Source of the DNA: Sphagnum compactum
Lineage: Eukaryota > Bryophyta > Sphagnopsida > Sphagnales
Assembly: GCA_965153455.1 (NCBI GenBank)
Contig: OZ234495.1
Span: 23,060,875-23,124,874 of the forward strand
DNA: 64,000 bases
Direction: 5' to 3'
Positions 1 to 12,005 of the stretch are shown here, one piece after another (the first letter of the stretch is position 1; each line of letters begins with the position of its first letter). Made by a program: the position numbers and the translations under genes. The notes under the pieces were generated by a model that saw only the letters and a program-made list of their open reading frames with translations, did not search any database and was not told the DNA's origin.

Positions 1-27
1 GTTAGGTCTTGAAACATGGCGTAAGGG

Positions 28-382
28 CATCTCCACCGGTGTTCAGTATGTCACTCTGGATCATAAAATAAATTTTTAAAGTTTAACTGGTTTTTTTGGC
101 AATAAAACTGTACCGGGAACTGCATATTCGTGGGGACTACTAGTAGCAAACCACCTGGACCATTCATATTGATTGACTAATCAGAAATACTGAGCCGCAG
201 TCAGGTCCAATTTATTACACTCTTTTTTGGAGCTGCACAACTGTGTTGCGCCTTTTACCAACCGCGGTAAGCTGCCCAAATTTGGTGCAGAAAAACCAAT
301 TTCATGAGCTAAACCAGAACATTTTGACTACTTCGAATAAATTTTACTGTCTGGAGTCACATACTCAGCACCGGTGGAGATG
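28..382. mobile_element. Small non-autonomous TIR element (MITE-like)
   Basis: The two ends are inverted copies of CATCTCCACCGGTG. Similarity continues inward for about 50 bp, including a CTCTGGA/TCTGGAG stretch. The 7-mer GTAAGGG flanks it at 21-27 and again at 385-391, with two extra bases on the right, which would fit a target duplication of 7-9 bp. About 355 bp long with no coding capacity. An 8-9 bp duplication would suggest a Mutator or hAT relative, but the imperfect duplication leaves the superfamily open. Confidence 0.55.
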
Positions 383-391
383 CTGTAAGGG

Positions 392-1370
392 TCTGAACAT
401 GTAGCCTGAAAATATTGATGCCTGAAAACAGGTTCTGACCTTTAGGCCACCAAGACTTTTTTGGAGAAGGATACAGGTACTCAACTTCGGCGAAACAGCC
501 TGCCCTAACTTTCAAATGATGTGCGCTTCCACTGTGGAAGATTTCATACATTTAGTAAGATCCTCGAAGATCATTGCTGAGTTCTTGCGCGCGACAATGG
601 TCCTCTAAATGCAGATGACAATAGTTATAGCGGGTTTTTCAACTTTCAAATATTCCTTTTTAATCTACAAATTTTCCTCCTTGCCATTTTCTTTTTTTGA
701 GCTTTTTTCCATTGTTTTTTTTCCTTTCTAGCTCTTGTTCAATTGTTTTTGTACTACTAAATACTAGTGAAATCACTGTGGTGCAAATGTAAATAGTGAA
801 AGTGAATAGTTGTAACCTTTTCAAGTATGTAATATAGTGTGATTCATATTAACTAGAAGTGAGGACCCCAGTTTTTCCTCTTTTGATGGACATATTCAAG
901 TGGCCCATATCACAACGAAATGTGATCAAACTTTGGGCAGCCACAAAAATAGATATATTGTAGTCTCCTTCTTTGGGCTACTTATAAAGGTTACAAGTTA
1001 CAAGAATGGAGTGTTAACAGTGGACCGACAAGCTAAGTTCACACAAGATAAATGTTGTTGGGTAAAAGTGAATGAAAATATGAGAAATCACTTAATCAAG
1101 GGACTGGCCATGCTTCCTTAATAACTATGAAGTCTCATGGTGACTTTCCTAGGCACACATTGTGTAGGGCAAGTGAGTTGTCCTTTCTAGCGACGGAAGG
1201 AGCAATGTGTGGAGACCAAGTCTCTAGGAGCCCTTTTTTTCTGGCGAACTGATGCAAATTTCCAGCCTCAGTTGGGGAGGCATAATCACCATAACAGGAG
1301 TTTAGCCTTAGCCACCCTTCGCCACACGGAGTTCTTGGATGAGGTTTTGGGTGCTAGGTTGCATCCAGTC
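392..1370. other. Intergenic stretch without a recognisable gene
   Basis: Mostly AT-rich sequence. A 73-codon open frame at 900-1121 (plus) has no recognisable motif, and I do not call it a gene. From about 1165 onward the sequence begins to resemble the 3' tail of the reverse-transcriptase element that follows. Confidence 0.5.
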
Positions 1371-1725
1371 ACAAAAGAATTTTTGCCAGATTTTTCCTGT
1401 ATAGGACAATTTTTCTACAGTTTTCTAGCCCTTTGACAGTTTCGTAGAAACCTGTCATGCCATTAAAGTTAAATCTTCTCTGGGACCACGTCAGTCATGC
1501 TAAATCTCTCGTGAGATGATCCCCACCCATGCTCGAACGCCACAAAAAAAAGATGTTAGTCTCTAGACAAATTGAGTTGTCCCTTCTAGTGACGTAACGG
1601 GTACAGTGTGAGGGAGACCAAGTCTCTAGACCCATTGAGTTGTCCTTTCCAGTGACCTAAGGAGCACCGATTGACATATTCTTTCCAGTGAGGTAAGGAG
1701 CACAGTGTGGAGAACAAGTCAGTTG
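1165..1725. repeat. Short diverged direct repeats at the 3' tail of the RT element
   Basis: A motif of the form GAGTTGTCCTTTCTAG followed by GACGTAAGGAGCACAGTGTGGAGA-like sequence occurs about four times (near 1167, 1571, 1636 and 1675). The opposite-strand form occurs twice near 63720 and 63785, at the matching end of the right-hand RT copy. It therefore belongs to the tail of that element rather than to a host gene. Confidence 0.55.
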
Positions 1726-4560
1726 GGCCAGGGTGAAGCAGCACCCACGTTGGTGCCTTTACTTTTTGACTAAGGCCTCTTAGTGGCCACATTACGCCCA
1801 AGAAATGATGAAACCCTGCCAAACTTTACAAGACAAAGCACCCAATGAATGTTGAGATAAGGAACAAAAGGAAAGGGGGAAGAAAGAGGAGTGAGAAAAT
1901 GAAAGGGATAAACAAATCTATAGCATATCGATCTCAATAAAGTCTTTCATTTGCTTGAGATGCCACCATCGTAGCCACCCCGGACACAATGTAACACATG
2001 AAACCAAGTCCACTTGAGTGAGGTCATCAATGACGACGTTGATCAACATGCAAATGCCATCAACCGAAAGCACAGTGTTGATCCGTCGGCGTGGGGACTG
2101 GATGGTAAGAAGCAAAAGAATGTGGGTTCACTCACGCGCACCATGAAAACCAAATATCTTTCATGATGGACGCAAAGGCAGCCCAGACAACATTGTGGGG
2201 TATCGTCTTTTCCTCACCATGAGCGCAACAAAGAAGGTGAATCCCTATGGGGTCTAAAGGTTGGCCATAGATGTAATGTGACAAGCCAAAAGCCAACAGA
2301 TGGGGGAGGCCCAACTTGGTGTGCATCGCATCATGGAAGAAAAAATGTTTGAGGCCAAACGAATAAAAATGATGATTGGGCGAATAGACAACCAAGCTCC
2401 CACTCCTAGCCCTGTGCAAGATTTCAAATGTGTGCAATGCAAATCCAAAGGCAAGTTAGAAAGGATGTTAGAAAAGGATTGGTTGTGTAATATTTCTTAA
2501 ATGTTTTCTTGAAACCAATCTATGGACTTTCTGCAAGATGCTCAAAGGGGGATACGCACAACACCACCACCATAAGAAGAAGCTTTTGTGCAAGCCTCAA
2601 GTGGGCTTGGAATGAAAACAGACCTAAATTGTTCGCCCTTATCACATCCAATAAATACATACAAAAATCTACCAAGAATTTCGACGCAACGATAAAAGCA
2701 ATAAGAGCCCAATTCCCAAAATAGGCTATTGATGTGATAACCTCATAGGAAATGAAACCCAACCCTTTAGAAGAAATGGGGAAAGAGATGTCAACACACT
2801 AAAGAAGTTTGGGGCATTCTAAAAACTTGGGCCTAGGAGCCCTCCCAAAAGCCTTCATAAGGGTCGAATCAAAAACCGCAAGCTAATGTTGAAAGCCCAA
2901 AAGGGGGGGAAGGAGTGCAACAAATAAAAAAACCTTTGGGCGAAACATCGAGAAAACATACCAAAAGGAACTTGAACATCCCCCAACCTTAGGAACAACT
3001 CAATGTACCAAACATCCTCATCTAAGGTAGCATAAAAAAGGAAGAAAATAAATAAGTGAAATTAAAAGGAACACCTAAAACCCTAGTGCCATTTGGAGGG
3101 TAGCAAAAACCAAAAGGAGGGGGGAAACCTAGGAAGGAAGCTTGAAGGGGACCAAATTGAACACTTGTGAAGCTAAACAACTAACCCCATGGACGTTAAT
3201 TAGGAGACGAAATGATCAAAAGAAGAGGAGATAATAAAATTGAGGGTCAAAGATGTGGGTGTCATTAGCCAAGGAGAGGAAGAAACAAAAGGGAAAAATT
3301 ATTGAAAAATAATGCAAAGCACGAAAGTGGGCAAGAACAAAAAGGGGCTTGATGAGTAGATTGCCCTAATGCACACTAATAGAAAAAAGGAGGATGGACA
3401 AATTTCCCAAAGGAGAGTGATAATTAAAAAACAAAAGAAATTCTAAAGCATGAAAATCACAAACAAAAGGGGGAAAACAATGATAATTGGGCTCCTATTG
3501 CATGAAGCTGCTAGAAAATGGCCTTACACAAAGTGGAGTTGAAGGTGTTTGCGATGTCCACCTAAAGCACCACCTAATCATGATGGACATTTAATGCAGC
3601 CTGGATACCATGAACCATAACTTCACACTTGCCTCTAACAATCACACTGAATTGATGTGGTAACAAGTGTGAAAAAAACACGTCATGGAATTGAAGACAC
3701 AATGCCCTATTCATTAATTGATAAAACATTTCACCAATTGCTATCAGTCGAATGCCACCGCTATCGATCAAACACAACCTAATGGTGTGGCCAAAATTAA
3801 AAGCTTCATGACACCAAAAATTCAAACAACAGACCTTGGGATACAACCTACAACCATATGAGAACTTAGCTAATGGAGCTGGATGAAACCACTTGTTAAA
3901 TCTTCTTAGTTGAAGGAATCCTGACATGTTCAAAGATAATGTTTAAAAAGCCTTTAGTTGACAAATGGGATAAGCACATGAATGTTGACCTAAAAAAATT
4001 AAGAAAAAACTTGAAACCAACATTTGGTTGAAAATCATCAATGAATCTAGGTAAGGGAAATCTAAACTTGAAGGATGTAAAGCTCGCAACACGTTGATAG
4101 TTTCACAAGAGGTTGAAATTGGGGCAATGGGGGTAAGAGCCCTTGCAACATGTGTGAACTCCCTTACACACCCAAGGGTTAAGCTTTGTCTAAGCCAACA
4201 AGTGTGGGAAAAGACGTGTGCAAGATTTAAAAACGGCATGGTTGCCACAAGAGCTCAATCCATAAGCAATGCCTTAAGAATATGTTTTGCTTGAAATTCC
4301 TCCCCATCCCCTGAAAGGAATTATCAATGCATAATAATTTCTTGATGCCCAATTAATCCACCCCCAAGGGGAAGGAGACACCATTGTGGAAACAAAATGA
4401 ATAAGTGCCAAGTAACCATGTCAAATGGATCTTGGTCAAGGCAATTGAAGGGGAGATGAAAAGTTAACTGCATCTTTCACCACAAAGCAAAAAAAATGCG
4501 TGAAAAAAAAACAAGACCAAGGAAGACTTAAATGAAAGGCAATGAAGGGGTCCAAAACCA
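1370..4560 (-). pseudogene. Decayed reverse-transcriptase retroelement, left copy
   Basis: Read on the minus strand, pieces in shifting frames give an RT-like N-terminal block (4250-3943, with LRQSLTLGCVREFTHVARAL). An RT finger/palm block follows (3780-3574, with GGIRLIAIGEMF and LLPHQFSVIVRGKCE), then GQLSLFSPF near 3500. A C-terminal block at 2440-2130 holds LDPIGIHLLCCAHGEE, followed by RRRINTVLSVDG near 2100-2040. This order (RT, Cys/His-rich stretch, then a D-rich endonuclease-like stretch) resembles non-LTR-type elements with a C-terminal nuclease. Many stops and frameshifts make it dead. It is matched in inverted orientation by 59220-63960. The retroelement assignment is good; the exact clade is not established. 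Confidence 0.72.
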
Positions 4561-5720
4561 AAACCTAGGCCTATGCAACCAAAAGCAAAGAGAAGACCGA
4601 GGGTGAAATCAAAGAGCTAGGGGAACCGCTTGTTAAAAGAACATGAAAAACTTGACAATGCCTTTGGTGATGCATCATGTCATGCTACAAAAATAACAAC
4701 CCACACTCATAACAAAAGACCTTGTGTTGGGCCTCACCTTGGCCATGAAGGGTGATGAAGGACCAACTGTGCAATGAACATGAAAAAACACACCATGACC
4801 AAAAGAAGAAGGAGACCCTAAAGTTGAAGGTGAAATCATAGGAGGAACAAGATAAAAACAAGTTGGTTATTTTCTCGTGAATTTTAGAAGTGAGAACAAA
4901 AAAATAACCCAACATCAAAAGGGGGTGTTGGGTTATCTTTTCGTTCACATGAGGAGCGAAAGAAAACAACCTAACACCCCCTTAGAAAGGGGAAAAATTG
5001 AAGAAGAAATGCAGAGAGGAAACATATGCCATCTTTTAAAATAAAATAAATAAAAGGGAACTCGGCCTAAAAAGGGCAGCCCAACTTTTATATATTTATA
5101 AAAGGGTAAACTAGACCCCCCCCCCCCCAACCTTAAACATTAAACCCTAAACCCAAAAAATGTTAGATTTGAACTTAAAAACCTTGATTTATCTAAGCAC
5201 GGGATATTTGTATTATTTAAATGGATTTGGGATTTTTACCATGGTACCAACATGTGGTCTTGGTTCACCCAAAGCAAGTCAGTTGTACCCAGTGGTGGTG
5301 ATCTAAAAACCAAATGAGTACTAATGTCTACGTGTAGGGTAACCTTAAGGTGGGAACCTATCAACTTAGGGGCCTTTTAATTTTAAAAAGATTATTGATG
5401 GGTTTTTTTGGTTAACCCATAACCACAAAAAACATTCACTCTTTGGACATTCCCAAAATAAAAGATTATGATGTAGCCTTCTCATTCAATTTAATTATAC
5501 AAGTTATAAATCGATTTTTGATTTTGGAGAGGACCTTTTGGTTTCCAACATTTTTTTCAAAACTTGGAGCCTTGTTTGGTTTAAGATGGAGTCCATGTTC
5601 ATTTAACCTTACTTTTGACGCACAATGGCAAACTTGACCTAATAGGTTGTTGTCACCCCCAAGTCAAACTAAGTGGCAAAAGACCTGCAAGAGTTTGAAC
5701 CTACAACCATTTGTAATCCC
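4560..5720 (-). repeat. 5' module of the RT element (also at 33.8-35.0 kb)
   Basis: This stretch lies upstream of the left RT copy on the minus strand and matches 33770-34960 in reverse complement over roughly 1.1 kb. Shared landmarks include the ATTTGGGATTTTTACCATGG block near 5225, the CTAAACCCAAAAAATG block near 5150 and a Leu/Phe-rich reading near 4700. It carries a C homopolymer at about 5117-5128. No coding function is recognised. It is probably the 5' UTR or promoter region of the element, by position only. Confidence 0.6.
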
Positions 5721-6250
5721 AAGGTCCTAAAGCAAGTTATTTTAATGAGTTGCAAATCCCCACTAGGGTTTAAATGAAAAAATGAATCACATGGCCAAAG
5801 GCCTTGATTGGCAAAGCCAAGAAAATGAAAAAGAAAAGGTCAATAGACCAGGAGAAAGCACCCATAACTTGGAAATCCTAGTTATGGGCATAGTAATAAA
5901 CACCATTAATAGTAGGAGGAATGGGACCCGCGTAAGTGGAAAACCATTCACGCAGAGTGTCCTTGGAAAGAAAGCCCATTATGGTCGTGGGTTGTTCAGG
6001 GTCCAAGGACCTAGAATTAATAATGGGGTCGGAATTTTTCCCTTTTCCTATTTTAACATGTTCATCTTCCTACTCCTCTTTGTGAACCTCCTAGTGATCT
6101 TCCTTGGTCTCACCATCCTCCCTTTGTTTTTCCTTGTGCTCTCCATCATGATCCTGCATGTCAGCATCTTCCTCCACTCCACTTAATTATTTTTTGGAGG
6201 AAAGGATGTTTGTACTTGGCTTTGATTTTTTGCTTGATATGTATCTCTAG
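5721..6250. other. Repeat-derived stretch with an unrecognised open frame
   Basis: A 134-codon open frame on the plus strand (5782-6186) ends in a long hydrophobic Phe/Leu run. The minus strand of the same stretch reads as an acidic, polar EDADMQDHDGEHKEK-like segment. The second looks more like real, broken protein of a mobile element (possibly a LINE ORF1-like tail), and the hydrophobic plus-strand run is probably its shadow. I recognise neither. Confidence 0.35.
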
Positions 6251-9200
6251 AGCGGTCTTCTAAAGGGGTTTGGTGGGTTATAAGGTTTGCCATCTCCTTG
6301 TGCAAGTGTGTTGAAGTTTGTTAGTAAATATTGGTTGAAGATGGAAGGAGTGGACAAAGGTCCAACACATTCAATAGGAATTGGGAGTGAGGAAGACAAG
6401 GAAGTCGATTGAAATTGTAGTTCCACCAATAAAGTATGGGGTTGAGAGTTTGAAGTGAGGATGGTAGGAAAGAAAGGTTTAATGAAAGAGGGTTCTAAAT
6501 TGGACTGCTAGGAGAAGGATTGGGGCAAGGTTTGAGCTACATTTAATAAAAGGATATCTATGGTAGTTTTCTAAAGATTCTTCACCAATTACTATGTTTT
6601 CTTCTTTAATGTCTAGGGATGGTGAACGTGAAATAGCTGTATTGGTTGGATGTTGAAGGTTGCCAACACTTGAGGCAAAAAGCCCATGGGAGGGGTGAAA
6701 TTTCATTTCATTGAACCTTGAAAAGATGAAAAAAGGTTTATAGTTGTCCATATGGTGGTCATTTTTGTCTCAAGATGTAGTATTTTTTTAGGACTTTTGG
6801 AGTGTTGTCTTATGTTTCTCCATGCTTCCATCCCTGCTTTAACAGTCATTTTGCCAACTTCCAAGGAGGATTTTCCCAAGATGAAATTGCTTTTGTCTAA
6901 GATCATGTTCACAACGTTGGCACTAAATATGCCATAAAATTCCGGATTGTAGCAATTCCCAAGGAGTTTCAATATTGGAAAGAGAATGATTGTTGATATT
7001 TTGGAAAAAAATTGGGGGTTCCAAAGTACCCCAAGTAATTTGTTCCCATATGAGGGGTCTCGAGGCAAAACCTATGGCAATCTGCATAATGTTAAATTTT
7101 TTCCATGCATCTATCATTAGCCAAAAACAAGCGAGAAACATATGTTCTAATGTTTATAGTGTTCATGTATTGCAAAGAGTGCAGTTTTTGTGATGACCAA
7201 TCCTTCTCCATGCCATGATTAGAAGGCCGTCAACTAGAATTAACCATATTATGGTAGCCATTTTTCGAAGAAATCAAGGATGCCAAATCCTAACAAAGAG
7301 GTATTTCCTTTGCTTTGGTGTGAAACCTCTTTTGGCAAGATGGATGTCTAGTGGCATTATTGTTCTTCTATTTAACAGCCCTAATCTGTAGCCTTGCTTT
7401 ATTGTGTATTCAAAGATGTTTGAAGGTTCTAGTTTCCTTACCTTCTTCCACATCCATAAGTTTGTAACTCTAATGTTACCAAAGAGCCAGACAATTTGCT
7501 ACTTTGTAGTTGGGATGGGTGGATTGTAGTCTATGGTTGGTCCTTTGTATCCTTGTCTCCTAAGTACTCTAATTTGGCCCATGGATTTTAAATCTATGAG
7601 ATGCATGCCTTGATTTGCTTGAACAAGTTGTTCACATTGTAGTTTAAAGTAACGTCTTGGATAAGTGTTGGAACCAACAACATGTAAAATTTGGTAAACA
7701 AAATCAAGGGGGGCAAATGAAGAGTTAACAACCCATTATCCTAGTGAGAGGTGGCTACCTATTGACATGCTCCATGGAACTCTTCGCTGGAGATCTTTTA
7801 GATTTTGTTCTCCCCTTTTAGAGTAAGAGTAGCTTCTCCTTAATTGCTTCATGGATTTCCATTTCCAAAAAGGTCTAAGGTTTGTCTTTTTTTGTCCAAG
7901 TTGTTTTTGTTGCCAACCAAGAACAAGGCAGTGTCATCCATGAACATTTGTGACATTGCTTGGTTGCCATCCAGGAGAGTAAGCCCTTGTACCTCATTTT
8001 ATTAATCAATGAACATATGGCCAAGGACATCCACAAAAAGAAGGAAAAAGTAGGGCGCCAAAGGGCACCCTTGTTTGATTGATTGATGCAAATCAAATTT
8101 TGGAAAAAATGATTTGTTGATTTCCACAGTGGCTGAAACACCCCTGTGTAGTGCCATGACCCAAGAAATCTATTCAGTGTCAAACCTTAATCGTAACATT
8201 GAAGCTTGTAGGAAATTCCAAGAAACATGATCAAAAGTTTTTTCAAAGTCTAGTAGCAAAATTACTAGGTTTTGATTGCTTTCTTCAGCCCAAGAAAAGG
8301 GTTCATTTGCCATTAGAACATTGTCAAAAATGCTCTTTCCTTGAACAAAAGTTGTTTGCGAGGGCATGATCCATGAGTCCAAGTGCTGCTTAAGGCGGTT
8401 GGCTAGTGTTTTTGCTAGGATTTTGTAAGGTGTGACCAAAAAGAAATGGGACAGAAATTAGTTAACAAAAATCTATCACCTTTTTTGGGGATGAGCACAA
8501 TTTTGCTAGAGTTGAGAGACGTGTCAATGGACTCAGACTTAAAGACTTTTAAAATCCAAGCCTTGATGTCCTCTCCAATGACCAGCCATAGGGCTTGGAA
8601 AACTTCTGTAGGGATTCCATCTTCCCTTGGAGCTTTACCCTTGGGAAGATTTTTGACAACCTCCCAAAGTTCTTGCATGTTTAATTCATGAAGTAAATCA
8701 CTATTTTGGGCTTCAATGTGATACTTTGGAGGCATTGATCTGATCCCTTGCCAAAGTATTGCCTTTTACATTTGGGTCACAACTATGAAGGTTTTAAAAG
8801 AAGTTTTGTGCAAGAATTAACATCCTTTTAGGGTTAATCAAAATTTGTCCTTGATCTGAGAGCTCATTAATAAGAATAGGTCTTCCATTGTGAAAAAAAA
8901 AGTTGAATTTTTTTTTGGAGCATTTATCTCCTAATCTAATCCATTTGGCTACTGAAAAATAAGTTTTGACTTCAAGCTTTTCTTGATAAATAGATTGGAT
9001 CCTAGCTTGGGCTTCATTCAAGGTGTCTCTTTTAGCTTGGTCATTCCAATTTCTTTGGAGACCTAACTTTGCTAATATAAGACTTGAGTTTGAGAGTTGT
9101 ATTCAGCTCTCTACTTGGTTTGTTGTTTCCTTGTGAGTTCTATATCAACAAACCTAATGGCTTCTAGGGCTTTAGAAAGTTTTTGATTCCATGAGGTAAG

Positions 9201-9657
9201 GTTATTGTTTTGGATGGCTTTTGTCCAAGCAGATATTAACACCACCTTGCTGTCATTTCGAAACAAATTGCCTTTGTTGAAGTGACCTTGCCTTGATGGT
9301 TTCAATTTGGGTTTGTATAAATGGACAAAGATAGGTGCATGGTTAGAAAGGTTGGGGAGAGTGGGCCAAATTCCAGCCTTGCAACCCAAACTTGTCAGAT
9401 CTCGATTGATGTAAATATGATCAATCCTTGAGGCAATCATGTTTGGAGCATCGCGACGGTTGTCCCAAGTATACTTCCTTTTGTTGATTTTCTTGAAAGA
9501 GTCTTGTACTTGGAGTTAGAGGATTAGTCTGTCCCATGCTTCTTGTTCCTGCCGTTTAATTCCTAGAGTGGGTGCTCCTCTGAGTTTATCTGACAATGAT
9601 TCCTCAAAGTTGAAATCACCTGCTAATATCCAGGTCGCCTCTAGAAGTTGGAATTTG
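6250..9657 (-). pseudogene. L1-type LINE (non-LTR retrotransposon), broken and 5'-truncated
   Basis: Minus-strand fragments appear in the order expected for a plant LINE ORF2. An AGDFN endonuclease motif is at about 9609-9622 and the endonuclease C-terminus follows (9440-9330, RIDHIYINR and SNHAP). An RT N-terminus is at 8735-8415 (LPKGKAPREDGIPTEVF). RT core motifs at 8440-8170 include LLDFEKTFDHVSW. An FMDD active-site box lies near 7921-7947, with the nearby first Asp and two-Asp box intact as residues. A Cys/Trp-rich tail (LEHMFLACFWLMIDAWKKF) is near 7190-7080. Several frameshifts and stops inactivate it. The 5' part of the endonuclease is missing, and the sequence stops within about 15 bp of the outer end of the left inverted-repeat arm. 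Confidence 0.85.
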
Positions 9658-9667
9658 CAAATATTAA

Positions 9668-12005
9668 ATGAACCATCATCCCTGGAATGACTTGACCTAT
9701 GTACAACTAAATTTTTTCAATAATATTGCTCTTGTCCAATAGGTGTAGCATTCTCTTTTATATGTGAAATTTTGCTAAAAATCAAATGTAATTTTTAATT
9801 TTTTTCAAAAATGAAAAGACTTTGGAAGTAGTTGCTAAAACTGAGGGAAAAAAACATCATTAATTTTTTATATTTTATTTCAATGTGTAACCATGAATAT
9901 AGAAAGTTCATTAAATATTTGTACTCTACATTTGGTTAATAGCCAAATTTGGCTAAATCTTCCAAGGGATGATCCTCACTTATGCTACATAAAGAAATTC
10001 CTTAGATATATATACATATTTTAAAAACACTGAACAGGTGCGTGGATCTCACAATAAAATATTTTGTACAATCCATTGTTTACAACTAATTAAAATTGAC
10101 AACTTTGCATAAAAAGTATGGCTTAACTTTGGCCTTTGCAAATAAGTTGTACTTCTCTGTCTAAAGAAACTGAACCTGTTTAAAAGGGGTCGGGTCCAAG
10201 AGTGGAATCTAGTTTCAGCAAGAAGGTGGTTACCACGAGAGGGACTAGCTCTCTCCCTCTTTTCGGTTCCTGCGGGCTGTTCCTCTTATGAATTGAGCCA
10301 ATGCTCAGCTCTGCTTTGCATGGGCCCTTATTCCAGTAAAGCCCAAAGCCTTGGGCTTTATCCAACACAAGATTTGTACCCAGTGGAACACTACAAATGT
10401 TTTGGGGAGCTTCTCTGTTTGTATTGTTCATCTGGAGCTGGCAGAAGTTGATCAAAATGACAGATTGCCCTGTTCAACTAGTACACCTCCATGGAGAGCC
10501 TTGCTTGGTGCATGCAGATTCAAGTCTAATCTCAGATAGCATTCCAGAAATGGTTGGGGATGTGGATACTTGCACTGTTGTGGGCTATGAGCTGCTATCA
10601 AACATCTTTGCTGCTGGTGGCAAGTGTCCTCCAACTGGCAGAGCCAATACCCATCCTGTTGCACCAATGTGTGCCCCTTCAATCGTAGGCTTGCAATCAA
10701 ATTTATTGAATGTGCTCTTGTTACTGGAATGAATAATCTGCTACATACATGGAGAAAATAAACTGTTGAATAGTTTACACCTTGCCTTTGCTGTTTCCAG
10801 CAGAACAAGACCACCATGTGGTATCATTCTCCTAAAATCTTCTAGCATCATTTGTTTGTGGTCAATCTCTGGAGTTGGAAGCAAGTCAGACATGAGAATA
10901 CACTCACCCTAAATTCAAATGGAAAAAACTGGTTCTCATATGTGGAAATATCATCTATATCAACTTTTAATACTATCTTAAGTTACAACCTTGGAGATTT
11001 TTTTGCTTTACTAAATGAAGGCAGTCACCTGTAGTAAAAATTCTGCCCATGGAGTCAGAGGAGAATTATGGTGTAGGATGCTTGGTTAGAGGGAATTATT
11101 GTTTAAGATCCCGGTCAAAGGGAAATCAGGTATAGGATTTATTCTTCACCCTTGTGGAGGTCTTGCTATTACAGCATTTGCCCTGACCTTGGACTCCACC
11201 CTTGAATCTGAAGGTGAAATGCCCTGACTGCAAGACCTTCTCCTATACAAAACAAAAGTGACTTTCTAGGGCACTGCAACCTTTCAGTTATAGACAATGA
11301 ATTCCATGGGTTGGGAACAATTACCAAAAGATGACTCTTAAAGCAGACCAGTAATCTGAGAACTAAACATTTAGATGAAACACTTGACCTTACAAATACA
11401 ATATAAGTTACCCTCTGATAGCCTATAATAAGCTTGAGAAAACCCTTTTCAAGGATTGTGCACAGTGCATGGAATTCCACAAATTGCATACATGGATCGA
11501 GCCACATGAGGACAAATTACTGGCAACAGAGTCAAGGATTTCTATTCTCATGCGAGATCCACTTTTACTGAAAAGGTGGAACCAAGCAGACTTTTGACAT
11601 GCAGAGGAACTATTGCAATTTGATACCATCTACATTTTGAAGCAAATGAGTCCACTGGTTGCAATGGCAGCAGCATGCAATGAGCCCCTGGTGAGGGTTT
11701 GTGCAGATCCAAAGGGTGGGGATGAGGATAATAGGAAACAAAGAATTAGACTTCCTTTCATCCTAGAAACTACTGTGTTGATTTAGTTCTGACGACAAAT
11801 ATAAATGACCCAGCACCAACATTATATTTAATAGACCTAATGAAATTGAATAACTCAAGAACAGTGGATATCTGCCCACAATTAATCTTCAGCATCAATT
11901 ACAGACAACTCAATGGCAGCTTTTCCATCAACAGTTCAAAGAAAACCTAACGCAGTATCTTCTCCACATCAACCCTGAGGATTGCATTCCAACCTGAGGA
12001 TTTCT
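9668..12005. repeat. Left arm of a large inverted repeat bracketing the gene island
   Basis: About 2.3 kb that recurs in reverse complement at 26935-29485. Matching landmarks are CATCCCTGGAATGACTTGA (outer end), GGGTCGGGTCCAAGAGTGGA, GATCAAAATGACAGATTGCC and ATTCCAACCTGAGGATTTCT (inner end). Open frames occur on both strands (10397-10732 plus, 10452-10817 minus) and are partly kept in the other arm. The differences change amino acids in either reading, so I do not regard them as selected genes. The repeat resembles no family I can name. Confidence 0.8.

Noticed and set aside
5140-5160. AAACCCTAAACCC resembling plant telomere repeat
   Set aside because: Only about two units and part of a repeat module that also occurs at 34.4 kb; not a telomeric array.
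5782-6186. 134-codon plus-strand frame with a hydrophobic tail that could pass for a membrane protein
   Set aside because: The hydrophobic run appears to be the antisense of an acidic, polar repeat-derived stretch; no start context or relative was seen.
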